The notes under the pieces were generated by a model that did no database searches, was not told the DNA's origin, and saw only the letters and a program-made list of their open reading frames with translations. A stretch of DNA of 64,000 bases from CAYFRC01 sp050946115 (lineage in GTDB: Bacteria > Bacillota > Clostridia > Christensenellales > Aristaeellaceae), in assembly GCA_050946115.1 (NCBI GenBank), contig JBMNUF010000003.1:1-64000 (forward strand), read 5' to 3'. Shown in pieces: positions 43,084 to 50,984 of the stretch. Position 1 is the first letter of the stretch; every line of letters starts with the position of its first letter. The position numbers and the translations under genes are program-made.

Positions 43084-44007
43084 ATGAGCATGAGAATGTA
43101 TGTTGGCGTTACTGACTTCGATTGGTATTCTTTCCTTCGTGAACAGAGATTTGATGAGGTCAATTTCTGGAAACCAGGCAGCACACCATTCAAAGCTATT
43201 CGCGAGAATGAAATGTTCCTTTTTAAGCTACACGCGCCTAGAAACTATATTGTCGGCGGCGGATTTTTTGTACGGTTTTCCATACTGCCGATTTTCTTGG
43301 CATGGGATGCCTTTGGAATGAAGAATGGGACGAATACACTCCGCGAGCTGAACAATAGCATACAAAAGTATCGAAAATCTATTGGTGGCGATTCAATGAA
43401 CCAGTCAATCGGATGTATTATATTGACGGATCCATTCTTCTTTGATGAGAAGGATTGGATTCCAGCGCCAATTAATTGGAGTAATAGTATCGTCCAAGGG
43501 AAAACTTATACAACCAATGATGAAATTGGTGCCGAATTATATAAGCAGGTCACAGAACGATTGAATTCTCAAGCGGTTAGAAAAAGTATCCTGCCTCAAG
43601 ATGAACCTAGATTCTCCAAATCCATCACAAAACACCAGCTCGGTCAAGGAGCATTCAAGGTAGCCGTTACAGAGGCATATCAAAGGAGGTGCGCCATTAC
43701 TGGCGAAAGAACACTGCCTGTACTTGAGGCGGCACATATCATGCCTTGTTCAGAAAATGGTCCTCATGATGTAACAAACGGCATTCTATTAAAATCGGAT
43801 TTTAATACGTTATTTGCCGATGGCTATATCACGATTACTGATAAATTGCACATCGAAGTAAGCCCACGGCTTCATACAGATTATGGCAATAGCGAATATT
43901 ATTACGGATATAACGGAAAACAACTTTTGATAACGCCCCAATCCCCATCGGAGATGCCGGATAAGGAATTTCTACATTGGCACAACAAACATGTTTATTT
44001 GGGATAA
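43084..44007 (+). CDS. McrA-like HNH endonuclease with N-terminal PUA/SRA-like domain
   Basis: A 307-residue predicted restriction enzyme resembling COG3440. The N-terminal domain (1-170) contains MYVGVTDFDWYSFL, DEVNFWKPG, and LHAPRNYIVGGGFF, a layout seen in proteins where a PUA/SRA-like fold reads modified bases. The C-terminal HNH domain (about 215-270) has YQRRCAITG, EAAHIMPCSENG and NGILLKSDFNTLFADGYI. It probably cuts modified foreign DNA without a partner methylase, a type IV system. Two starts are possible: 43084 (4 nt after GGAGG) or 43090 (10 nt). Its AT-rich codon use contrasts with all neighbours, a sign of transfer. Confidence 0.82.
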   Translation: MSMRMYVGVTDFDWYSFLREQRFDEVNFWKPGSTPFKAIRENEMFLFKLHAPRNYIVGGGFFVRFSILPIFLAWDAFGMKNGTNTLRELNNSIQKYRKSIGGDSMNQSIGCIILTDPFFFDEKDWIPAPINWSNSIVQGKTYTTNDEIGAELYKQVTERLNSQAVRKSILPQDEPRFSKSITKHQLGQGAFKVAVTEAYQRRCAITGERTLPVLEAAHIMPCSENGPHDVTNGILLKSDFNTLFADGYITITDKLHIEVSPRLHTDYGNSEYYYGYNGKQLLITPQSPSEMPDKEFLHWHNKHVYLG

Positions 44008-44030
44008 GGATTTCAAATTCCGCTAAGTCA

Positions 44031-44074
44031 AAAAAACGGGAGAACATCTCACTTTGAGATAGTCTCCCGTTTTT
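44031..44074. terminator. Bidirectional terminator
   Basis: AAAAACGGGAG and CTCCCGTTTTT pair, with an inner ATCTC/GAGAT stem. Ts follow on both strands. It ends the HNH gene (plus) and the arabinofuranosidase operon (minus). Confidence 0.9.
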
Positions 44075-44132
44075 GGCTTCTAGTTGTTGTTATCAAAACA
44101 TATCACAACGCGGCGCGCAGGTCAACCGATTT

Positions 44133-45620
44133 TTATCCCACGGTGAGCCGCGCGACCGATGCCGGCGGCAGTACGATGCTCGCGCCCTCCGTGAGGTGAA
44201 TGCGCGTACTTTTCGGGACGACGGCATATGCATCCTCAAAGGTGTTGCAGGTGTGGGGATCGGGCGACGACAGGATTTCAAGCTCCGCATCCCCCGAAAG
44301 CTTCCCGCCGATCGCCGAGAGCGCGACCTCGCACTTTGTATCGAGGGACAGGTTCGCCATCGTGACGGTGACCTTGCCGTCCTTTTCGGATGCGGACGCG
44401 GAAATCTCCTTCATCGGGGCAAAGCCCTCCCGTTCGAGGCAGGGCGCAGTGACGACGGTATGCAGGTGCCTCGCGCCCATGTGTTCACGGAACATCTTAA
44501 ACACGTAATAGTTCGGCGTCTCGACGAAGGCATCCCCGTGCGCGAGGTACAGGGAGTGCAGGTTGTTGCAAAGCTGCGCGACGTTTGCCATCTTCACCCA
44601 ATCGCAGTGGTTGTTGAAGATGTTCAGCGTCAGCGCCGCGACGACGGCATCCCGCATGTTGCTCTGCTGCTCAAACAGGTTGTAGCCCTTGCTCGGGCCC
44701 GTGCCGTCCTTGTGCCAGCAGCCCCATTCATCGACGAGCAGTGCGATTTTGCGCTCCGGGTCGAATTCGTCCATCGCGTGCCTGTGGTTTTGGATCACGC
44801 GCTCCATGAAATTCGCCTGAAACAGGAGCTGATACCACTCGTCTCGCGTAAATTCCTGCGGCGTTCCCGCCGTGCCGCAGTAGTAGTGCATGCTCACGCC
44901 GTACAGCTTCGCGTCGCGGTACTTTCTGCCTGTGTATTCCTTGAGGAGCCGCCGCGTCCACTCCACGTCGTTGCCGTTGGGGCCGCAGAGGATGTATTTC
45001 AAGCCGTCCTGCACGGAATTGATGACCGCCGTATACCGCAAAAACGCGCTCACGCAGTCCTCGGGCGACATGTTGCCGCCGCCGCCCCAGTTTTCGTTGC
45101 CGATGCCCCAGTACTTTACGTCAAACGGCGCGGGATGTCCGTTTTTTGCGCGCTCATCCGACAGCGTCGTGACGCCTGCGGGGATGTTGCAGTATTCCAC
45201 CCATTCGCGGATGTCGAGCGGCGTGGTGGAGGTGATGTTCGCCGCGAAATAGGGCTGCGCGCCGACCATCTCGCAAAAATCCATGAATTCGTGCGTGCCG
45301 ACCTCGTTCGATTCGGCGCGCCCGTCGCGCGAATACCACCAGTTCAGGCGGCGCGGGCGCCTTTTCCTCTCGCCGATGCCGTCGCGCCAGTTGTAGGTCT
45401 CCGCAAAGCAGCCGCCGGGCCAGCGCAAAACAGGCGGGTTCAGCGCCTTGAAGCTGTCCACGAGGCGCTTGCGAAAGCCGCGGATGTTCTCCACCGGCGA
45501 ATCCTCGCCGACCCAGAGCCCGTCGTAAAACACGCCGCCGATGTGTTCAGAAAAATGCCCGTAGATTTCGGGCGAAATCGTCCCGAGGGATTCGGGAAAG
45601 ACGACGGTAACAGAACGCAT
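44133..45620 (-). CDS. GH51 alpha-L-arabinofuranosidase
   Basis: A 495-residue cytoplasmic glycosidase releasing arabinose from arabinan or arabinoxylan oligosaccharides. The barrel has RWPGGCFAETYNW (66-78), acid/base Glu176 in GIGNENWGGGG, and nucleophile Glu298 in LLVDEWGCW; a beta-sandwich C-terminal domain follows. No signal peptide, so substrates must be imported. GGAAGGAGGG precedes the ATG. Last gene of the thyX operon, 17 nt after the GH127 gene. Confidence 0.93.
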   Translation of the reverse strand: MRSVTVVFPESLGTISPEIYGHFSEHIGGVFYDGLWVGEDSPVENIRGFRKRLVDSFKALNPPVLRWPGGCFAETYNWRDGIGERKRRPRRLNWWYSRDGRAESNEVGTHEFMDFCEMVGAQPYFAANITSTTPLDIREWVEYCNIPAGVTTLSDERAKNGHPAPFDVKYWGIGNENWGGGGNMSPEDCVSAFLRYTAVINSVQDGLKYILCGPNGNDVEWTRRLLKEYTGRKYRDAKLYGVSMHYYCGTAGTPQEFTRDEWYQLLFQANFMERVIQNHRHAMDEFDPERKIALLVDEWGCWHKDGTGPSKGYNLFEQQSNMRDAVVAALTLNIFNNHCDWVKMANVAQLCNNLHSLYLAHGDAFVETPNYYVFKMFREHMGARHLHTVVTAPCLEREGFAPMKEISASASEKDGKVTVTMANLSLDTKCEVALSAIGGKLSGDAELEILSSPDPHTCNTFEDAYAVVPKSTRIHLTEGASIVLPPASVARLTVG

Positions 45621-45637
45621 TGCGCTCCCTCCTTCCG

Positions 45638-47491
45638 CTATCGGACGCGAAGCCACACGAGCATTTCGCCCTCCTCGCGGTTCGCCCACGCGAAGAAGGG
45701 GATCAATTTGACCTTAACGGGGACGGACGCGGGCGCTTCGTCGCTGTAGAGAACGCCGTCCTCCCACTGCGTGCGCGCGCCGTCGCAGGAAATCGTCGGC
45801 ACGCCCAGTGTCTCGTCAAAGCCCGTCTCGAAAAAGCCGTCTCTGAAGATCGCAATGTCCTTGAGGTTTTCGCCGTTATCCGCCTCCTCCGCACAATAGA
45901 CGACGGGGCCTTTTTGGACGGCAACGCGCCCGCAGTTCTCGTGTACATTGGGATTTGCGTAGATTAGCCGCACGCGCATGTCGAGCGAGAGCGCTACGGT
46001 ATCGCCCGCTTGCCAATCCCTTTCGATCACCGCATAGCCATCCTCCATCTGCGGCGCAACAGTTTCTCCGTTGACGGAAATGCGATACGTCTTCGACCAC
46101 TTCGGAATGCGCAGGCACAGGGCGTACTTGCCCGCGCCGGATAGCGTAAAGCGAATCTCCCCGTCATAGGGATATTTGGTTTCCTCCTCGATCTTCCCGA
46201 ACGGCGTATCCGCCGTAGAGGAGAAGTACTGGTGCACGTAGAGCCTGCCGTTTGTATGGGACATCGCGAAATCGCCCATGGACGCGATCACGCGCAGGAG
46301 GTTCGGCGGGCAGCAGCTGCAATCGAACACGCGCTTTCTGCGGATGTCCGGCATATGGTCGCGCGCCTTCGTGTAGGTCTGATTTTGGCGGAACAGCTTC
46401 GGATGCGCCTCGAGCGGGTTCTCGTAGAAATAGGACACGCCGTCCAGCGATATGCCCGAGAGCATGCCGTTATACAGCGCAAGTTCCGCGATGTCCGCGT
46501 ATTCGCCTTTCGGCTCGATATAGCCCATGCGCCGCGCGAACAGCGCGAGCCCTATGGATGCGCAGGTTTCGGCATATGCCGTGCGGTTCATGAGGTCGTA
46601 ATCGAAGGTGAACGCCTCGCCCACGTGGCTCGACCCGATCCCGCCCGTCACGTACATGCGGCGGTGCACGGTATTGAAAAAGAGCTCCTCGCACGCCTTG
46701 CACAGTTCTTCGTCGTCGTCCTGATAGACGAGGTCCGCCATGGCACAATACAGGTACATCGCGCGCACGCTGTGCCCCTCCGCCGTTTTTTGCTCCCGCA
46801 CGGGCAGGTGCGCCTGCGAATATTTGTTCGTGCCAAACACGTCGTAGGTTTTGTCCTTCTTGCCCGTACCGCGCGCGTCCACGAAATATCGCATGAGCTC
46901 CAGATACTTTTCGTCCCCGGTGTACAGATACACCTTGTACAGCGCGAGCTCGATCTCCTCGTGCCCGGGCGTGTCAAAGCCTGCGTAGCGCTCTACCCTG
47001 AATACGCGGTCCACGAGATCGACGTATTTTAAGAGCGTATGCAGGAAATCCTCCTTGCCCGTCGCCTGCGCGTAGGCGACCGCCGCCTCGAGCAGGTGGC
47101 CGAGGCAGTACAGTTCGTGGTCCGTGTAGCGCGTAAAGCGGTTGTGCGGCTCCACGGGGGTGAAGTAGCTGTTGATGTAGCCGTCCTCCCACTGTTGCGC
47201 CTTGTAGCGCCGTGCGATGTCGTCAATGGTGCGTTCGATCTTCTCGTCGCGCTGCTCCATCAGAAGGTATGCGGCGCTCTCGATCCACTTCGCGACGTCG
47301 CTATCCCAGAAGATGTGGGGCTTAATGGCGTCTCCCTCTTTGTAGGTGCAGTCGATCGCGTCAAAGCGCCCCGTCTCGGCGAAGCGATCGTAGATGCCCC
47401 AGAGCGATGCCTCGCGGCTCAGGCGCTGCCTGTCCGCCCAAAACCCTTCCGTCAGGTGTACGTTCTGCATGGAAATCGGGGTGGTCTTCAT
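45638..47491 (-). CDS. GH127 beta-L-arabinofuranosidase
   Basis: A 617-residue enzyme of the HypBA1 type, acting on beta-linked arabinofuranose, for example of plant extensins. The zinc and catalytic residues are seen as Glu308 and Cys310 (AYAETCASIG) and Cys393/Cys394 (CSCCPPNLLR), where one cysteine is the nucleophile. No signal peptide. Together with the neighbouring GH51 it lets the cell use arabinose-containing glycans of both anomers. Confidence 0.92.
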   Translation of the reverse strand: MKTTPISMQNVHLTEGFWADRQRLSREASLWGIYDRFAETGRFDAIDCTYKEGDAIKPHIFWDSDVAKWIESAAYLLMEQRDEKIERTIDDIARRYKAQQWEDGYINSYFTPVEPHNRFTRYTDHELYCLGHLLEAAVAYAQATGKEDFLHTLLKYVDLVDRVFRVERYAGFDTPGHEEIELALYKVYLYTGDEKYLELMRYFVDARGTGKKDKTYDVFGTNKYSQAHLPVREQKTAEGHSVRAMYLYCAMADLVYQDDDEELCKACEELFFNTVHRRMYVTGGIGSSHVGEAFTFDYDLMNRTAYAETCASIGLALFARRMGYIEPKGEYADIAELALYNGMLSGISLDGVSYFYENPLEAHPKLFRQNQTYTKARDHMPDIRRKRVFDCSCCPPNLLRVIASMGDFAMSHTNGRLYVHQYFSSTADTPFGKIEEETKYPYDGEIRFTLSGAGKYALCLRIPKWSKTYRISVNGETVAPQMEDGYAVIERDWQAGDTVALSLDMRVRLIYANPNVHENCGRVAVQKGPVVYCAEEADNGENLKDIAIFRDGFFETGFDETLGVPTISCDGARTQWEDGVLYSDEAPASVPVKVKLIPFFAWANREEGEMLVWLRVR

Positions 47492-47509
47492 GGTGTATCC
47501 CTCCGTTCC

Positions 47510-48211
47510 TCATTGTCGGCACGCATGTACGAATGCGTCAAAGAATTTCTGCGATACATCGTCCTTCCCAAGCGTCACCTCGGGGTGCCACTGCAGCCCG
47601 AGGACAAACCTCTTCCCCGGCATTTCGATCGCCTCGACGACCTTTCCCGCCGTCGCCGTGACGACGAGCCCCTTCCCGAGCGCCTTCACCGCCTGATGGT
47701 GGTAGCTGTTCGTGTGCAGCACGCTTGTTTGCGCGACGGAAAACGCGATGGAGTTCTCACGAATCGCCACGTCGTGCCAGAAATCCACTTCGCACCCGCT
47801 CTGGCTGTGCAAAACGCCCAGCATTTCGGGCACGTCCTGATACAGGCTTCCGCCGAGCGCGACGTTCAGGCACTGCGAACCCCGACAAATCGCGAACACG
47901 GGCATATCCCGCTTCACCGCCTGTCGCACGGCGTACATCTCATACGCCTCGCGGATGGGGGAGGAGAGTTCAACCTTGGGGTGCAGCGCCTCCCCGTAGC
48001 GCGCGGGGTCGACATCGTCCCCGCCCTGCAAAAACAGCCCGTCCGAGGCAAAGAGCGCGCACAGCAATTCGTCCTCGTCCCACGTATATTCTACCAGCTT
48101 AACCTCCGCGCCCGCGTCTTTCAGCCCCTTCAGGCAGCCTTCGGAGGGCATGGGCTCCTTTATATACCGCTCCTTCACGCTCGGAAACATCAGAATTTTC
48201 GGTCTTGTCAT
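47510..48211 (-). CDS. Class I glutamine amidotransferase, PuuD-like
   Basis: A 233-residue peptidase C26 hydrolase. The nucleophile elbow is FAICRGSQCLNVALGG (Cys about 111) and the catalytic His-Glu is in GLQWHPEV. LQGGDDVDPARYG is the family block. PuuD cleaves gamma-glutamyl-GABA in putrescine breakdown, but other Bacillota members act on gamma-glutamyl amides in general. Start overlaps the thyX stop (ATGA). No polyamine gene adjoins it. Confidence 0.85.
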   Translation of the reverse strand: MTRPKILMFPSVKERYIKEPMPSEGCLKGLKDAGAEVKLVEYTWDEDELLCALFASDGLFLQGGDDVDPARYGEALHPKVELSSPIREAYEMYAVRQAVKRDMPVFAICRGSQCLNVALGGSLYQDVPEMLGVLHSQSGCEVDFWHDVAIRENSIAFSVAQTSVLHTNSYHHQAVKALGKGLVVTATAGKVVEAIEMPGKRFVLGLQWHPEVTLGKDDVSQKFFDAFVHACRQ

Positions 48212-49458
48212 TCCGCGTTCTCCCTCCTGTACGGCCGCCCGCAGGAGAGCCGCCCCTCGGGGCACCTGCCCGTGACATAGCACGCCGCGCCGTAGCCATA
48301 AAACAATTCGGGGTCCCTTTCGCGCAGCTTTTTGAGCAGTTCCTGCGCGACCGCGCGAATCTCCCACTGCGCGCGGTTGCACGCGCGAAGCCGCATGAAC
48401 AATAGCAGTTCCCGCGCGTTCATCGCAAACGGGAAGGAGGCGGTATTGCCCGCGAGCGCGAAAAAGCGCAGGCAATTGTGCCCGATAAACGTCTCCGCCG
48501 CGATGCGGTTTTTCGCAAACGCCTCCTCATAGAGCGCCTTGGCTTCCGCATTTCCCGAGATGCTTTCGGGCAGGATGTGCCCGTTGCTTTTGAGCACTTC
48601 CGCGACATCCGGAAAATCGGGCGACTGCATGCGGTGGCGCGCAAAGTGCGTGACGGCGGCGAGCGAGATGTGCTCGGCGCGGAACACGTACTGCATCATC
48701 TCGAGCGCGCGCGGGCGCGCATCCGTTATATAGCGCGCGACATCCCCCTCGGGGCGGTAATTCGACATGGCGAGGATTTCGATATCGCCTTTAACGACGT
48801 GCGCTTCCCCAACGCTTTCGCAGGATGGCGCAACGGGCGTCGACGGCTGCAGGGCGGCCCTTTCCGCCTCCAGCGCGCCCGGATAGCGCGCTTCTAACCA
48901 CGCTTGGATGGGTCTTGCCGCCTCCGCAAGCTCCGGCAGCAGCCTTCCGCGCCCGTAGAGCATGTCGCATGCGATGTGCAGCCACTCCCGCACGTTCGCC
49001 GTTGCATAAAAATTCGTATAGAAGCAGTACGGCAGCACGAACCGCGCGTCCTCCATCGGAACGCCCCGTTTTACCAGCTCCCCATATGTCTGAAACAGGA
49101 AATCCATATGCGCTTTATAGGCTTTTTCGGCATCTTCGGGAAGGTTCGGCATATAGTAGCCCATGCCCCCGTAGTTCACATATCTTCTGCTCTTGACCGT
49201 AAAGGACGCAAGCCTGTGTTCGATCAAAAACTGCTCCACCGTTACGGGGACATCCGTAAAGGCGAAGGATGCGCTGTGGTGCTCCAAAATGGACTTATGC
49301 CCGCTCGAAAGCACCTTCCCTACGAGCTTTACATCCTTCTCGTCGCCCAGACTCGCCTCAAAGGTGGAAATTGCCGTGCCCTCCTTCGTGGACAGGCGCG
49401 CGGACGCGGCGCATACGCGCAACCCGTTTTCGGTTTCGGACAGGAGCTGTACGGGCAT
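48208..49458 (-). CDS. thyX: Tandem-domain flavin-dependent thymidylate synthase
   Basis: A 416-residue ThyX, nearly twice the usual length of about 220-250. Domain 1 (1-185) has GHKSILEH (53-60) and EHRLASFTVKSRRY (80-93), a variant of RHRx7S with Glu for the first Arg; its C-terminal motif is degenerate (NVREWLHIAC). Domain 2 (220-380) has RHR (274-276) without the following Ser, but an intact NARELLLFMRLRACNRAQWEI motif (347-367, split here). It makes dTMP with FAD, methylene-folate and NADPH. The two halves probably act as a fused dimer. The start is the second ATG, 9 nt after GAAAGG. Confidence 0.85.
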   Translation of the reverse strand: MPVQLLSETENGLRVCAASARLSTKEGTAISTFEASLGDEKDVKLVGKVLSSGHKSILEHHSASFAFTDVPVTVEQFLIEHRLASFTVKSRRYVNYGGMGYYMPNLPEDAEKAYKAHMDFLFQTYGELVKRGVPMEDARFVLPYCFYTNFYATANVREWLHIACDMLYGRGRLLPELAEAARPIQAWLEARYPGALEAERAALQPSTPVAPSCESVGEAHVVKGDIEILAMSNYRPEGDVARYITDARPRALEMMQYVFRAEHISLAAVTHFARHRMQSPDFPDVAEVLKSNGHILPESISGNAEAKALYEEAFAKNRIAAETFIGHNCLRFFALAGNTASFPFAMNARELLLFMRLRACNRAQWEIRAVAQELLKKLRERDPELFYGYGAACYVTGRCPEGRLSCGRPYRRENAE

Positions 49459-49498
49459 ATGCTTCATCCTTTCGTTTTTTCCATTTCTTGTATGGGGT

Positions 49499-49527
49499 AT
49501 TATACAACAACCGCGCAAAAAGCGCAA
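49499..49527 (-). promoter_or_regulatory. Promoter of the thyX operon
   Basis: On the minus strand TTGCGC (49527-49522), 17 bp, TATAAT (49504-49499). It is divergent from and close to the argG promoter. Confidence 0.78.
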
Positions 49528-49544
49528 GGGGATGCGTTGCCCTC

Positions 49545-49573
49545 TTGCGAAAGCGCGTGGGATGTGCTATAAT
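49545..49573 (+). promoter_or_regulatory. Promoter of the argGH-folC operon
   Basis: TTGCGA (49545-49550), 17 bp, TATAAT (49568-49573). The two divergent -35 boxes are separated by only 17 bp. Confidence 0.8.
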
Positions 49574-49616
49574 AGGCTTTGCGCGATAATCAACAGAGAA
49601 TTAACCGCCTCTCCAT

Positions 49617-49656
49617 TGTATTATTATGCAAGTTGATGTATATTTATGCCAAGTCA
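49617..49656 (+). promoter_or_regulatory. Tandem 20-bp repeats, candidate ArgR operator
   Basis: Two adjacent 20-bp units, 49617-49636 and 49637-49656, match at 14 of 20 positions (consensus about TGTAT-TTATGC-AAGT-A). The first includes TTGTAT-TATT-ATGCAA, a near-perfect palindrome with an AT-rich centre like ARG boxes. They lie in the argG leader, about two helical turns apart, as ArgR hexamers favour. Confidence 0.45.
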
Positions 49657-49691
49657 AAGGACGGTAACATTATGAAAGCGAGGCTTTTTTC

Positions 49692-50912
49692 ATGGCAAAA
49701 GAAAAGGTAATTCTGGCGTATTCCGGCGGTCTGGACACCACCGTCATCATCCCGTGGCTGAAGGAGAACTACGATTACGACGTGATCGCGGTCGCCGTGG
49801 ACGTCGGCCAGGGCGAAGAGCTCGCCCCGCTGCACGAGAAGGCGAAAAAGAGCGGCGCGGAAAAGCTGTACATTTTGGACGTGCGCGAGCAGTTTGTGAC
49901 GGAGTACATTTGGCCCACGCTGTTCATGAACGCCGTATACGAGCAGAAATATCTCCTCGGAACGAGTTTTGCCCGCCCCCTCATCGCCGAGAAGCTGGTC
50001 GAGATCGCCCGCAAGGAAGGCGCGACGACCATCTGCCACGGCGCGACCGGCAAGGGCAACGATCAGGTGCGGTTCGAGCTGACGATCAAATCTCTCGCGC
50101 CCGACATCAAAATCCTCGCGCCTTGGCGCATTTGGGACATCAAGACGCGCGAAGAGGAAGTGGAATACGCGCTCGCGCGCGGACTGGACGTTCCCGTCAA
50201 GAAGGATCGCCCGTACAGCATGGACAAGAACCTGTGGCACCTCTCCCACGAGGGCTGCGAGCTCGAAGACCCGTGGAACGAGCCGCCCAAGGACCTGTGC
50301 ATGATCTGCAAGACCCCCGAGGAAGCGCCGGATGAAGCGCGGTATGTCACCGTCGAGTTTGAAAAGGGCGTGCCCAAGAAGGTCGACGGCGTGGAGTACG
50401 GCCCCGTCGAAATCATCGAGAAGCTGAACGAGATCGGCGCGGAGCACGGGATCGGCATCGAAGACCTCGTCGAAAACAGGCTCGTGGGCATGAAGAGCCG
50501 CGGCGTATACGAAAACCCCGCAGGCAAAATCCTCTTCAGCGCGCATCAGATTCTCGAGAGCATCACGCTCGACCGCGCAACCTCCCACTACAAGGACATG
50601 ATGGCGGTGCGCTTTGCGGAACTCGTATACGACGGCTGCTGGAACACCCCGCTGCGCGAGGCCATGACCGCGTTCGCCGTGAGCACGCAGCAGACCGTGA
50701 CGGGAACCGTCAGGCTCAAGCTGTACAAGGGCAACGTCATCCCCGCAGGCGTAAAGAGCCCCTACTCGCTCTACGTGGAGCAGATCGCGACCTTCGGCGA
50801 CTCCGAAGAGATGTACGACCACAAGGACAGCGCGGGCTTCATCAACCTGTTCGGGCTTCCGCTCAAGGTTCGCGCGATGATGCTGGAAAAGGTCGCAAAG
50901 GAAAAGGCATAA
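49692..50912 (+). CDS. argG: Argininosuccinate synthase
   Basis: A 406-residue enzyme joining citrulline and aspartate with ATP. The ATP loop LAYSGGLDTT, CHGATGKGNDQVRFE, and WRIWDIKTREEEVEYA are family motifs; KKDRPYSMDKNLWHLS-type residues near 178-195 bind citrulline. Start follows AGCGAGG. It heads argG-argH-folC and lies behind the possible ArgR site, so repression by arginine is expected. Confidence 0.96.
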   Translation: MAKEKVILAYSGGLDTTVIIPWLKENYDYDVIAVAVDVGQGEELAPLHEKAKKSGAEKLYILDVREQFVTEYIWPTLFMNAVYEQKYLLGTSFARPLIAEKLVEIARKEGATTICHGATGKGNDQVRFELTIKSLAPDIKILAPWRIWDIKTREEEVEYALARGLDVPVKKDRPYSMDKNLWHLSHEGCELEDPWNEPPKDLCMICKTPEEAPDEARYVTVEFEKGVPKKVDGVEYGPVEIIEKLNEIGAEHGIGIEDLVENRLVGMKSRGVYENPAGKILFSAHQILESITLDRATSHYKDMMAVRFAELVYDGCWNTPLREAMTAFAVSTQQTVTGTVRLKLYKGNVIPAGVKSPYSLYVEQIATFGDSEEMYDHKDSAGFINLFGLPLKVRAMMLEKVAKEKA

Positions 50913-50929
50913 ACTATGTTGTTTCTCAC

Positions 50930-50964
50930 GGGCTGTCGCGTACACGCGCGGCAGCCCGATTTTT
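50930..50964 (+). terminator. Hairpin with T-run between argG and argH
   Basis: GGGCTGTCGCG (50930-50940) pairs with CGCGGCAGCCC (50947-50957), with one mismatch, followed by GATTTTT. It looks like an intrinsic terminator inside the operon and would reduce argH and folC relative to argG. Confidence 0.65.
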
Positions 50965-50984
50965 CAGGCAGAGAGGTGCATTGT

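Noticed and set aside
43084..44007. Idea that the HNH gene is a Cas9/IscB-type nuclease
   Set aside because: No RuvC motifs, no arginine-rich bridge and no repeat array nearby; the N-terminal domain fits a modified-base reader instead.
50916..50984. N-terminal extension of argH
   Set aside because: The extension crosses the intercistronic hairpin and is unlike ArgH; MKLWGGRF at 50985 is the normal start.
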